From Chrysomallon squamiferum (Eukaryota > Mollusca > Gastropoda > Neomphalida > Peltospiridae), in contig CM022679.1 of the NCBI GenBank assembly GCA_012295275.1, forward strand, positions 10,006,669 to 10,070,668: DNA of 64,000 nt. Direction: 5' to 3'. Under the pieces are notes generated by a model. It was not told the origin of the DNA. It was given only the letters and a program-made list of their open reading frames with translations, and searched no databases. The position numbers and the translations under genes were made by a program. Shown in pieces: positions 1 to 15,180 of the stretch (its first letter is position 1; every line of letters starts with the position of its first letter).

Positions 1-649
1 TTGAAAAAGAAAGCAGGTCCAGCACAACCTGTAAGTAAAATAAAAATCTAAAACTGAAGATGAAAAAATGTTGTAGACTTAAAAAGACAATAATTATACC
101 TTCATAAGTTATTATTTTAATTTATTCTACTAAAATTCAGTAAAGTTTTGTTCAATTTCAGTTTTAAATTTGGAAAGTAATAGTTTATAATAATATTAAT
201 TCCCAGCACCAAAAATAAAAACTAATTTTTAAATGCTGTTTTACTTCTTTTTCAATACACTTTTTCCTTTGATTCTGAAAAATAATCTTCAGTTATACAA
301 AATATATGATCTGTAAATCATTTAAAATATTTTAGTTGTTTAAAACTCCTTAATAATGAGAATGAATAATAATTTCCTTTATTTGTTTTTTTAATATCTT
401 TATTATTAATACCCAGACGACATTTCTTTCAGCATATATTTTTTACCTTATTTTGTTAATTGTATTGACAGGCTGTGCAATCGACACCTGGGAAAAAATT
501 AGGCAAAAGGTACTAAACATTTTTATTAAATTATGTTCTTTCTGAATAAACATATCATCACTTAAGCTGTTAATAAATATTAAGTTCTTGACATTAAAAA
601 CTGTGACAGTTAGTATTTGTGTGTGTGTGTGTGCGTGTGTGTGTGTGTT

Positions 650-694
<45 letters not shown>

Positions 695-3600
695 ATGTGA
701 GTGCGTGAGTGTGTTTGTGTGTTTGTGTGTGAGGTTGAATGTGAAGGAGTCCTTGAATAAATGAATAAAAAATTAGTGCCAGTATATGTGGTATCCCTTC
801 ATCTGTTTTTAATGTCTTTATAGTTTATATTCTTGTTACCAGGATGAAATTATACATTAAATAACTGTATATATATATATATATATAATGTTTTATTTCT
901 TTCTTTTTTTAAATTGTTTATTTTTACTTTAGTTTACTTCACTTCACTTCACTTCATTTCACATCATTATTTATTTATTTATTTATTGTATTTTTCTTAG
1001 CGCACTTGCTACTGATTCATATAGCAATTTGGCTTCACAAGCTGGAAATGATGCAGATGAAGAAATTTCAGATGCTGATGTCAGTGAAATGGCCAGAGCA
1101 ATTGCTGTGAGTTAATTAACCATAAAACCTAAAGTTACACTAAATGAGTTTACAATACTGATGGAAATTTTAAATTCCAAAGACCCAGTTAAGTAATTAT
1201 AACTATTTTTTGAGTTACAGACTTGGATGTGCTATAAATAAAACATTCAAAATTTAGGTTCTAAACATTTTAAATCACCACCTTTGAAGAACTTTTGTGA
1301 TATTGTTGTTTCATTGCATATTATTAAACTTTTCTTTTGATTTTTATAGTGACTTAACTTAGGCACAATACAAACATTACACTAACATGAATTTCAGAAT
1401 TTCTTCTTGATATTATTTAACATTTAGGCTTTTACAATTATCTTCTGAAGTGACGCTATTTCAAATCGTGCCATTTTTGTAGGGCTTGGATGATATGGAT
1501 GCCGATCTGTTTGGTGGAAGTTTACCAAAGAAGAAAGGAAGCTTAAAAGAACGAAGCACCAAGACGACACCTCGCAGAACACCCCGGTCACGAGGTGGCA
1601 CCCCACGATCAGCAGCTGGTGCTACTAAAGTTGCTTCCCCTGCTCGTAGCGACAGTCCAACAAGTCCACCAGAAAGTGCAATTTCAAGTGTGAAACGAAG
1701 AGTGCCTAAACCAAAATCTCCCACCAGCATTCAGAAACCAGGATCAGCTCCTGGAAAGTTGACAGGTCTGTGACTTCTCTTTACTAAAATTTTCTTATGA
1801 AAAACAGCCTACTTGATCAGTAATGACTTTTTTCTCTATTTACGCACTGATGTCTTAATGTTAAATGTCAAATAATAATGATTTTGTCTTAGTTTTTTGC
1901 ATTAGAAATAAATTTGCAAAATTCCTATTGAAATTTTATTTATTTATTAATTTATTTATTTTATTTTATTTTTTTTAATTATTATATAATATTTTTTTTG
2001 ATTTGATTTGATTTGATTTGATTTGTATTATTTTATTTTTTTTCTTTATATTAATTATTTTTTCTTTTTTTTTCTTTATATTTAATTTATTATTATTATT
2101 ATTATTTTTTTTTTTATAGATATGTCACAAGCGAGTGATAATCTGAAACCAGGTCAGACAAAGGCAGATGATAGACCTCGCACTGTACCAAAGGCTAAAA
2201 ATAGATTTGATTTTGGGGGTAAGCATTATTTCAATTTATGTTCATATTGAGAGGATAATAAAGAAATCAATAATTTCACTGGTTTAGAATGTATATATTA
2301 TATTCACCAATTTTTTCAACTATTAAATAAACAATGTGTTATCTCACCTATTAACTTTACTGAAATTCATATGGATTTTTGAATATTAGAAAATCAATAT
2401 AAATAAAACATTAGAAAAGCATTTTCAAAGAGTTTTATATATCACTTGGGAAGGACATTTTGAAGAAATAATTTTTAGAATTCTTTTTTGCATTGATTAT
2501 TTAACTTGTCATTCTTTGAAGGAGAAATCAGTGTTAGCAGTCTTAATATGTCACTGAGAAGAATAATTAAATTCCTTTGTTTGAGTGATAATAATAAAGG
2601 AATAAAAATATTCACCTACACAGATATTGTTAAATGAAACTTTGTGTTGTTAGTGAAACATCATTTTAAACCGTTGTTGATAGATTTTGATGAAGATGAT
2701 CCTTTGGCTGGTATTCTATCTGACTCAGACTTGGACCAACCAAAACCAAAACCTTCTTTGAAGAAACAGAAATCAATTGAAGAACCAGCTAGAGACATAG
2801 GTAATCATTAAATATTTTTTTTTTTTTTCAAAATTTTTATTATTTATTGATAACCGTTAGTAATATGATTTTTCTTTCCTTTATCTAACATTTTAAAAAT
2901 TTAATTATTATTGATATATTGTAAGTAAGAATTTTTTTTTCATTTCCATTATCTAATAATAATGTAAAAATTTCAATATAATTTAGATTAAACTTTAATT
3001 ATTATTGATATCTGTTAGATTTTTTTGGTTTTTTTTGTTGTTGTTTAATAACAGTTTAGTGAAAATTTCAGTATAATATTCATTTTTCTTATCTGTTAAC
3101 CTTTATATTTCTTTCGACATTCTCAGAGTCCCCAAGAAAGAAAAATGTTTTGGACAGACCTCCAACTCGAAGTGGAAGTGGTGGAACCGATTCTGATCGA
3201 ATTTTAGAAACTCCTCCAAAATCTGCTGAGCCAATACAGAAAACAGCAGAACCTGTACCAAAAGCAAAACCAGGTAAAAGAGTTTTTGTTTATTATTATC
3301 TTTGATTGTTACATGATATAAGAATATATACTGTACATAACATGATAGGTATACTTAATAACTGAACATGAAAGTATCCATATATACCCATATTCTTTAA
3401 GTATGACAGTGTTGAAAACAACTTAGTTTTATTGCTGAAACTGAGAATTGTTTTTTTATTATTTTTTCTTGTTCTTGTTCTTGTTTGTGTTCTTATTATT
3501 ATCATTTATTATTATTATTATTCATGTTTTGTCTCTTAGATACAAACTTTGGGGTTTAAAATAAATAAATGTCAGTATCAACATTTCTTCTAAAAAACAA

Positions 3601-6363
3601 AAAAAACACAGAAAGTATTTGTTTTTGTTTATATTTTGAAATAATTAAGTAAAATAATTTTTAATAATATTCATTCCAGAAGTGAAAAAGAAAGATGAAG
3701 TCATTTTCAGTGAAGACGATGATCTTCTTAATTTGGAGGAAAAAAAAGACAAACCTGAACTGAAATCGAAGCCGATGTCAAAAGATGCCGGCGATCGACC
3801 TGCTAAATCCATCTTAGACAATTTCCTGGGTAAAGGCAGTGCAGGAAGCAAGCTGTTTGAACAAAAAGAGAAAAAAGAATTTATTCTGGATAAAAAGTAC
3901 ACACAAACCAAAGGTAATTTAAAATTTTTTTGAGATGGATTTATTTGATCTGGGTAGATATGATATACGGTTAATAATCAGAGATTATTTCCGTGTGCTT
4001 TTGAGTGCATCATTGTCTGATAATAGTATATCAAAAGTCATTTGTTGAATGAGGTGTTTTTTTTTTAATAAATTTTTATTTTATTTAGAGTTATATTTCT
4101 TATCAATTAATATCATCCATCAGTTCATTGTAATTTAAGTGTAACAGCAATAATATGAAAATTGACTCAGAGTAAAACATCTGACAGTATAAAAGATTTA
4201 GCAATTAATGTTTTGCTCTTACTTTTTTTGTGTTTTTATTTGTGTTTTGTTTTCTTTTTTCAAAAAATAAATGTAATGTAACATGGACTTATAAGAGTGT
4301 CACGTTTATTTCAGCAGAAAATGAAGAAGAAAATTTTTTGTTTGGTTCCTACCAGCCATCAGTGGCTTCAGGATCACGACCCACTTCCAGAAGATCTGTT
4401 CGGTAAGTCACAGTTACACAAACTATTAACATTCAGGTTAACAAAGACCAGTCAGAGGACTCATTTAAAAAAGATACATTCTTAAAAAATGTTTTCTTTT
4501 GTCACATCAATGTATTTTCAATTAGTTAACAATAATAGTTTAATTATATCTCTATTTGATGCCACTTTTGTTAAATATGTATTAGGATTTCAAATAATAT
4601 TTAATATAAATAAACATATACAAATTGTTTTTAATACTCTTTTTTTGAATTTACAATTCTTTTGTTCTTTATTTCTAAAAGTTTTGAAGATGAAGATGAC
4701 ATATTTGGTTTGGACAAACCTCCATCTAGAGGAGGGAAAAGCTCTACTAAATCGCCGACTGCTACAGATGACCTTGGGATGGCTGGAGAAGATGGCCACA
4801 CCCCGATCTGGCAGCAACAAGCCAGAAAGTGCTCCAGCCACAGAGAAACCTGTGGAGACCAAACCAAAGTCCAGTGCTGCAGATTGGCTTGGATTGAAGG
4901 AATCTGAAGATGAGGAATTTTTCAGCCCAAAGAAGCCAGCCAGCCTGACTCCTGCAAGTAAACAGACTTCAGTTTTAAAGAGTGAGTCAGAAGCTTATTC
5001 TCCCTTGACAAAAAGGAAAAATGCCACACCTCCATCTAATTCACCCCCAGCTAAACCAGCACCTCCTCCAAAAGAAGATGATTACCTCCAGCTGGGCAAA
5101 GAGATTGATATGGATGAAATACTCACGTATGTTGATTATAGTTGACTTTGAGATATGAAACTAATTTATTTTGTGGGTTAAATTTAATAGTTTTAAAAAT
5201 GTAAAACAAATCTTTAATTTTAAAGATGTAAAATAAATCTTATACAGTAAGATAACTATTTAATTTTAAACAGATAAATATTTAATTTAGTACAGTGAAC
5301 TTCAAAAAGATTTATAAATTGTGTCAGATTTATATTGTGTTGCTGTCAAAATGTTTGGGAAATCCTGAATAATTTTATTTTATTTCTGAAAAAAATGCTT
5401 TCAATATTTTCTATTTTGTATGTTTGTAAAAAATTTTTCATTTGTCAACAGCTCAAAACCTGAATCTCCAAGTTTCAAAGGGGAAAGTCCATCAGCTTTA
5501 AACAGAAACAGCAGTGGAGCGGATGATCTTTTTAAACCTCCACCAGTGAGAGCTCTGACAATGGAGTAAGTTATTTAATGACTGTAACTGATTATCCATG
5601 ACAACAGAACAAGGTTGTTTGTCACCATTAATTTAATAAATAAAAGTAAATATCTTATTTGCAGAAATTAATTTAGTAATTCAAATCAATCTTCAGGATG
5701 ATGTCTCTTCAGACAGGCAAACTGGGTTTATTTTGTTTTACTATTCATATTATAAACTAAATAAATGGCCAAAATAAATTAAAGATGTTGAACTGTTAAA
5801 GATACATTTTTAAAAATTATATCAAGAAATGAGCTTAAATTTTTTTTTCTCTAATTAAGTAAAATAAAAATTTTCTTACACTTATAATTTTTTTGTTATT
5901 ATTATATTTTAATGTTAGTTTTTATTACATACATTTATTTAGAATTTAAGGCATAAATGCAAAATCATTGATGACTACTTTCATTTTACATATTGAACTA
6001 TCATTATTAGAAAATAATAATTATACAATTAATCTTTGCAGTATAAAATCTTTAAAAATCTTATTGTTAAATTTATTTTGTAGGATGCAGCAGCCACAGG
6101 AGCGACAAAGAAACAAATCTTTCCAGGAACCTGTCACCCCACAGGGTGGAATGCCTGGTAGGTTAATTTTTATAATCTGCAATTTAAATATAATTCGGCA
6201 TAAACTGATTAAATGTATCTCTGGCAGTGTGGACAAATAACAAAAACTTCATACTGTATGATTCAAAGTAATTCTTCTATTTGTTTTTACTTATATGTCT
6301 TTGCTTATAATAAATTAAAAATATATATAAAATGCATTTAAATCATTTGTATATATATATATG

Positions 6364-6407
<44 letters not shown>

Positions 6408-7699
6408 GAATATGCTTTAAATTTATAGCATTTTCATACAGATTTTCTAAAAATCAGGGGTCTCTTTATATTGACATTTACTGTCTTTATTATTCATTGT
6501 AGATTTTATCTGATTTACCTCCCCTGAAAATGATGGATACTACTACTAAAAAATAATATTATTCATGGATGGCAGCCTCTGTATATTTTTTTAATCTTGT
6601 ATTGAAAACTGAAAAGTAGAGATATTTAAATAAAATCTGTATAATTTGTTTAGTTATAATTATTTTTACTTTTTTTTTCTATTGATGCCCTTTTGTTTAA
6701 TTATATTTTATTTATTTCATTTCATTTCAGTTTTTTTCAATTTTTTTTTTTTTTTTCATGATTCTTCATGAAAATATCTTTTTATCTCTTTTGTTTTGAT
6801 ATTAAACAGTACATCAGGCTCAGACAGATGTGAATTATCCAGCTGTAAGAAGTGAATCTGCAGGAACACCAGCTGAAGTAAGTTTTCAGAACAAACAAAT
6901 AATAATGAATACATATTATTATGTATTTTGTGTAACAAGGTTTATAGTAATTTTTACCTTTACAAATAATGAAACTGGACATAATGCACTTAACCGAATC
7001 TGTGATATTACCTTCTAAAAAACAAATTTTTGTTTTTCTTCTGTAATATGCTGTTTCATAATATTTTAACTGTTGTTGTAGATGTGCCAATGAGATATAA
7101 TAATGTTTTTATTTAACTTGTGTTTTTCCATACTGCTGGGTATAATGGAAGATAAAGCCTACTTTAACTAATATAAACTGTAATAAACAGTGATAAAAAT
7201 AAAAGAAAGTTTGAACGTTTTGTTCACATCGTAACGTATGGGATTGACTGTTCTCTGTCTTGACTAAAGTCAGTTATGAAATTAGCTACTTGTTTTCTTT
7301 ACCAGTGTTAGATTTACAGATCAATAACCTATTGCACCTTTACTTATTTATTTAGGTATCTGGAGTGACTGATAAAAAATCATCAATCCTGGAAAGCTTT
7401 CTGCAGGAACCCATGCCACAGTTTGGCTTATCCAGCAAAAAACAAATATCTTTTCAAGACCAGACTGAAATACCTACAACATCTCAACAACAGCTCCCTG
7501 TTACACCACAACTACCTCAAATGCAGCAGCAGCTAGCACAACAACATGCACTGCAACAGCAGCTACACCAACAGCAGGCAGAAGCTGACAGAATCAGGAA
7601 TAACCTACAACGACAGGTGGGTTATGTTATGTGTTACTGTAATTGATTTATTAACTTGTATAATTATTCTTATTTTCCTGTCTGTTTGTCTGTCTGTCC

Positions 7700-7740
<41 letters not shown>

Positions 7741-10700
7741 ACTCATTTTTTTTCTATGATTTTCTCTAATTGTTTCTATCTTTCTTTCTCATATCTGTGT
7801 TAAAAATATTCCAGATAATTACTATAATAAGTAGAATTAAAATGCATGATTTACTGATATCCTAGCACACTAAAGCTTCTGAAATCTGTCCATGATGTGG
7901 TCTATGTTTTAAATTTTAGTTTAATAAAGTGGTTTATTTATTAAAACTTTTTTCAGTTGGCACGAGATGTGCCAGATGTTGGTTTTCAGATTCCAACCTC
8001 TTCAACTTATCAGAATCTGCCATTTAATAGTTCTACAGCTGAAGCTCAAGCATTGGTAAGTGTTTCTGTCTGTGCACGTATAAACACATTTATGTGTATG
8101 TTTAAGTATATGGATGTACAGATATTTGATATATGTATCCTGTCTGGATACAAAGGGGATTACATCAGAGATATTTATGGGTAGCTTTTTAGACACTTTC
8201 ATAGATATACTTACATACCTGCACACATGTTTGCACACATACAGTGCTTTTTAAATATGATAAGAGCTCCTGTTTTATTTTTCATCTCTTACATTATTTA
8301 TAAAGCAATTCCATTCAAATAAATCATTTTGATAATAATTTTTCATAAATAAAATATTTATGAATTACCATACTGTGATAAAACAAATATTGATCTCAAA
8401 TTAAAATGACTTGATTAAATTAGTTTGATGAAATGTTACATAGATAAGAAAGTTGGAGATAGAGAAGAGTTATGCAGAATCTTTGTTGGAAAGTACTAGG
8501 AAACGATATGATGAAGAACTGATAGCTATAGAAAATTCTTACAAGTAAGTCTTTCTGAATTTCTCTTTTCTTTTCTTACTTTAAAAAAAAAATATTTACC
8601 ATGTTTTTATTTTTTTTTATTTCTTTGACTTTTTAATCACCATATATTCCTAAAATAAAGTACTGTTTGTTTTGTAAGAGAATTAATCATATGTAGATTG
8701 TCGATAAAAGTTTTGTCACATACCTGTGAGTTCCTAAATTCTTCTTTCTTATTTCTGTTTCAGGAAAAGAATGCAGATTTTGAATGAATCCAATGACAAA
8801 AAAGAGGCCAGGTTTGGTTTATTCATTTCCTTATATGTATTTTTTTCATCATATTCATAGATTGTGCATGTGCAAGAGAGAAAGAGAGTTTTTTTTTTTG
8901 ATTTTTGTTTTTTGTGTGTATGTGTCGAATACCTGTATTCAGATTACTATTTTTCAAATGCTATGCCCATATTTCAACATTAAATCTAAACTGATGTCAT
9001 TTCTTCTAAATATTTCTCATCATATTTCTCTAACTAATTATTTTCTGATATGTTTTACTATCATTTGGAAATTTCATTAATGTTTTTCTATGATGACATA
9101 AAAATAAAAAAAGTGTATTTCATGTTGTATTTTCAGACTGAGAGAGGAAAATGAACGTCTGATGGAAGATCACTTGTCACGTGTTCGTCAGATGGAAGAA
9201 GAGAGAGCAGAACTGAACATGCAGCACTACAGAAAACTGGAAGAAATGGAGCTGGCAAAAGCCCAGGAAATGGAAAAACTTAAAGAACAGCACAGGTACA
9301 TAATCAACATAATAATCAGAATTTAGAATATTGAATGCAGATGTTATTCTACTTGATTTTTAAAATATATTGATCCTTTGTGTGTGTATCAGTCCATATT
9401 TGTTCCTCGACATATTTGGTATATTTTATGTATCAACTGAGAAGAACTGTTTTATTTTAGATATAATCTGAAACAGCAGCACTTTTATTATTGTGTTTAT
9501 AAACAGGAATAACAGTAGTTTTGTTATTTTAGATATAAACTGATTTCAGTATTTAATGTTTTTCTCCAGATTAGCTATTCTGGAACTGAAGAGGGAACAT
9601 GAAGAAGCAATTGATCGTCTGAAGAGAGCTAAAAACTTGGAGATTGATGCCGTGGCTAATGCTAATGACACTTCAAAGTAAAATCACAAGGAATATTTAA
9701 AAATTATATATTTTTACATTTGTGCATTCAGATGAAAAATCAAAAGTTTATAAATATATAAAAATTTTGAGAATAAAAATTTAAATAACAAGTTTGATAA
9801 TGAAGATGAGTGTAGTATTTTTCCAATATAACATATATATATATATATATATAAATATATTTATTAAAATACTTGGGTTGGTTGTGTTTATTATTAAAAT
9901 ATATAATATTTTTTTTTATTTATTTTTCAGAAGTTTAACTGCAGTTGTGAGTCAGATTGAATCAAATGCCCGAGATCTGAACATGTTACAACAGAAAGTT
10001 GAGAGCTGGAATCGCATGGGTCTGGACGAAAGAGAGATTAACATGAGATCAAAGGATGAACAGTTGAAAAGTGAGAATTAAATATTGCATTAATGTATTT
10101 ATTTTCATTCAGACACCTTTTTGATAAACATTTAGATATTTGTAAAAGGATTTTTTTACGACACAAACAGGTATATATACCCATAAAACATTAAGTTAGT
10201 ATATTAATTGAATAATTCAGAAATAGAAAAATTAACATAATACATACCTCTGGTTTGATATATACACAGTGTTTTTGTAAAATAAGCTAAAAATAATGTA
10301 CAATTTCTAATTAACAACATTAATTAATCTTTAAGAATCATGTTTTTAATCCTCTGGTAAACAATATATACAGAGTGTCTGTTTCAGTCATAGTTACAAA
10401 ATCATAAGAAATCATTTTAAACAAATTTTACAATTACAGATATATACATGGTTTCTGTAGTATTTATCAAACAAATTATAGAAATGATGGACAGATTTTG
10501 CATTTACAGAATAAATTATAAAATATTGTTTAAGTTATTAATTTATTTGTGTTTAATGGTCGGTTTGATTGTATAAAGTTATTGCTACGGCATTTATAAA
10601 ACATTCTAGAAATGACTGACAGATTTTGCATTTACAAAATCAATTAATGAAAACAAAAAAATGTATTATGATTATTATTATTATTTTATTTGTGTTTAGT

Positions 10701-13700
10701 ACTTCAAGAACGTCTTAACAGACAAGAAGCTGACAATGAGAATGAGAGAAAAAGACTGGAGGATCTGATAGCTAGAATGGAAACCCAGCTTAGAGACCAG
10801 ACAAGAATTCTGGATGAGGTTTCTATGATCACATTTTCACTTAGTGTTTGAATTTTTGTAACGAAATTAGTTTTTTCCCTTCCACAACCTTCTTTAACAT
10901 TTTCAGTTGAAAATATTTAAATTTTATTAAATTCTGAAAAAGAAAAGAGAGGAATTTATGTCTTCTTTTTTAAAAAATATTTTAATTAATTTATTTTTTA
11001 TGTATTTTTAAAAAATGTTGGTGCATTTGGAAACTGGAAATGAATGAAAACATTAAAAGTAATACTACTGACTTTTATTAATATTTAATAGATGATTATT
11101 AATTTAATGTGAACATTTTTTATTATGTTTCAGGAATGATGAAAATATGTTGTTTTATGTTAACATACTTGTCTTGCTGAAAAATAGAAATTAAAATTAA
11201 TATTTAATACTCTATTGATATTCATTGATATTTAATCTGTGTACTAAATGAGCATAAAAATTAGATAAAAAAAAATTATTTTTTCATTTTCGGGAATGAT
11301 AGAAATTAATGAAAATATTAAAACTGATATTTATAGATATATAAGAAATTACTGTAAATGATGTAATTCTTTTTTTTTTTTTTTGGAGGGGGATGAATTT
11401 TGTGTCTGTTGGAAAATGTAAAGTAACAAAAATGTTAATTAAAAGTATCAACATTTAAAAGATGAACATAAATGTAAAAACAATGACTTTGTTTTGTTTT
11501 CAGGAAAGATGGAAGCTGAAGCAGGAACAGAGTCGTGTTGAAGCATTACAGCATTCTCTGCAGGAAGAACGCCGGTCATGGATGGAGCAGCAGGCTCGAG
11601 ACAAAGAGATGTTTGAAAGAACAAGAGTAAGTAAATAGTGTGTCTTTTTGAAAAAATGTTTTGTTGTCTTGCAGAACATATAATGTAGACACAGAAATAC
11701 TTGAAGATTCCAGACCATTTATCCAGCTTCCAGAAAACAGTCTTGAGAAGAAATGTGATAATATGTATCGGTTAAATACAAATTCATTCTTTAGTTTCCT
11801 TTGTTTATTTTATGTCTTATGTTTTTGTTAAATCTTGGTCCAGGAAAACTGGGTAATCAAGAAATCCGTAATATAATGACAGAAATGCTAGCAGTGAGTT
11901 AAAAGCATTAAACCATGTTGGTTTTGATTTTAACATAAAACAGAAATCTTAATATTGTTGATTTTTATTCACTAGTTATAAAATATCTTTAATTGTTATC
12001 CTACCTGCTTTTGGAATTCTAATTATATTTTGCCTTCTATTTATTATTATTATTAATATTTTTATTTTATTTTTTGTTTGTAGGTGCATGTGTGTGTGTG
12101 TGATTTTTCTAGCATTCATTTATGTTTCACTTATTTTTGACTATTATTATATATTTACTTCTTTATTTGTTTGTTTATTTATTTATTTTTATTTTTTAAT
12201 TATTTATCTTCTTTTTATTTTTTTTATTTTGCCTCCTGTTAGCTGTCTAATCTCAAATTTAACTTGCATGTTTTAGTCCTCGTTCTTGGAAGAACAGAGA
12301 TCCTCTCTTTCCCAGCTGAATGAAGAACGAAGACTTCTGTCAGAGGAGAGAACCAAACTGAATGTAGAACAGAAGATGAGTCGAGAACTTCTACAGCAAG
12401 AAGCAATCAAATCAGCTCAAGTATGAATAACAACATTTTTTATTATTCTTATACAGATCATTGTAAAATATAATTGTAATGTTAGCTGTAAGAAGTCACA
12501 TGTTTTGAAAAACAAATTGACTTTTATCACATATGATATATATTGTATATTTTATATTTTATATTTATTATAATGCATTTAGTTAGAGATATTACAAATC
12601 CAGTTTTGGGGTTTGTTTTTTTATACTGATTTATTTTACCGTATTTTATTCTTATTGTTATGTTATTATGACTATAGAATGTCACCCATTAACTAATTTT
12701 CAGTAATCAGTTATTCAGACATCAAGAGGAGAGTTATGTTAGATTTAATCAACATCTTATCAAATTGATTCTGAGTTTATCTTTAATTCCGAGTTTATCT
12801 TTAATTTCGAGTTTATCTTTAACAGAGTTTATCTTTATTTCCATTAAACACACATTTAGACCTAACTATTATACAAGTTATAAAATTTGATAAGACATAC
12901 TAACACATACATAAATACAAAATCCCTTTAAAAAAAAAACATAGCACTTGCAGTAATATAATAACAAAAAGTAAAGATAAATATAAATGATTAAATAAAA
13001 CTTTACAAGTAAAGTAATCAGTGGATTTTAAAACAAAGAGCAGTTTATATATTTTTTTAAAATTAATTTTCTCCGTTTAGGCTAAAGCTGAGTTTGAGAT
13101 TCTGATGAAGGCGATAGCTGAGGAACGGGCAAAATCCATGACCAAGTTGCAGGAACTGAGGTTAGAGGAAGACAGGATTGAAGTAGAACGAAGACGCCTG
13201 GAACGAGAGAGGGAAGAAATACAGCGAGAGAAAGATCGACTCACAAACACTGCCATAGAACTAAGACAGAGGTCCACAGAGATTGATTCTTTAGCTGCAG
13301 TAAGGGTGTTTGTCTAAAAAAACTACGAAAAATTTAATTTTCTTTTTGGTAGTTGATTTTGGTTTAGGGTTAGGGTTTGGTTTTGGTTAGGGTTAGGGTT
13401 AGGGTTTTGGGTTTTGGGTTAGAGAGTTAGGGTTAGGGTTTGGGTTTGGGTTAGAGAGTTAGGATTAGGGTTAAAAATGTGAAAAGATTTAGTTTTCAGT
13501 TATTTATAACAAAATAAATAATAAATTGAAAGACGTTTTATTTTTTAAAGTAAGAAAAGGAAAATAATAATAAATAATAATTATAATAATAGTGGTAATA
13601 ATAATTGTAATTAATAATAATAGTAAATAATAATAATTGTAATTAATAATAATAGTAAATAATAATAATAGTAATTAATAATAAAAGTAATAATAATAAG

Positions 13701-14526
13701 AAGAAGAAGAAGAAATAATAGCAGTAATAATAACATCATGTTTTACAGTTATCGACCAAGGCTCAGACTGATGGTGAGCGTGTTCTGGCTGAAGCTAGAA
13801 GAATTGAATCAGAACAGAATCAGCGACTCAACGAGATCAACAAACAACTCCAGAATGCCAAAATAATGGAGGAACACATAGCCCAGGTTTGTTACAGAAG
13901 TGTTTTCTCAATTCTCAGTCATTTCTGAATATCCACAGATCAGTGCCTTGATTCTGTAGATTTTTTGATGACTAGCAAACCAAAAAGAAAATGTTAACAG
14001 TTATATCTGTATAGACAGAGATTTAATACCAAAATGTTCTTCCTTGCATCCCATTTTATTTTATATTAATTATATAGTAGAGACAACTTCTACCAATATC
14101 TTATGATTATTAAGATGGATGTGTAAGGCTGTGAAAAATTAAGAGAAACACAGACTCAGTGTTTTTTACTGGTTACAAGAAATTTGATTAATTTTTTTTT
14201 TTTTTTTTCCATTTTCCAATTAGGAAAAGCTGAAATTATCGAAGGAGAAAAAGGCCATGGAGAATTTAAGAAATTCTTCTTTGTGTCTAAACTGTCGAAA
14301 TCCTGTAACAACAGGGGGAGGTCAGGTGCTACCAGTTTACAGTAAGCTAAAGATTTGTTGTTGTTTGTTGTTGTTGTTACTATTATTTATTATCATTATT
14401 CCAGTTATTATTATTATTATTACTGTTATTGTTGTTATTATTATTTTATTAAAATTATTTATATTTTTTTCATTTATTTATTTATTATTATTACTGTTGT
14501 TATTGTTATTATTATTTTTATTATTA

Positions 14527-14573
<47 letters not shown>

Positions 14574-15145
14574 AAACACTTTTATGTCTTATAAGTAATG
14601 AAAAAAAAAATTCTCCCATTTGATCTGATTTAATTGTCTAAAATTATTTCTTTACCTGCTATGAATCAGAATACTTCTGTAAAAACCAAAATAACAATGG
14701 TTGTGCAGGCTGTTTTACTTAAGTCTAGTGCTAATGATTTATGAACCATTGAGATGGGTTACCTTTTAATAAATCAGAAAATACTTCATTAATTAAAATT
14801 CATCTTCAAAAACACTGCCTGAAATAAAGATTATAAATTTACAAGAGTAATGGAAATTTCAAAAAGGTCAAACTCATATATTTTTTAAAACTATTTCGTT
14901 ACTTTCATCTACAGATTTAGAAATAACTTAATTCGCTTTCAGTGTCAAATGGTGTGAACATGCCAATGCAATCAGGTGGTTTTCAGAGTCATGTAGGGAT
15001 GAATTTTTCTCTGAATGCTATTGAGACAATCACATCATCCATCGCTGCTGACAGATCCATCAGAATGTGGAAGATACAGGCTATTAAGGTATTTGTAGTC
15101 ACCTGGGTTTTATTTTATTTTATTTTATTTTATTATTTTAGATTT

Positions 15146-15180
<35 letters not shown>

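Noticed and set aside
14257-14598. Frame extending FBF1 exon 26 into a poly-Ile/Leu stretch
   Set aside because: The exon ends at the GTAAGC donor after 14341; the extension is a trinucleotide repeat.
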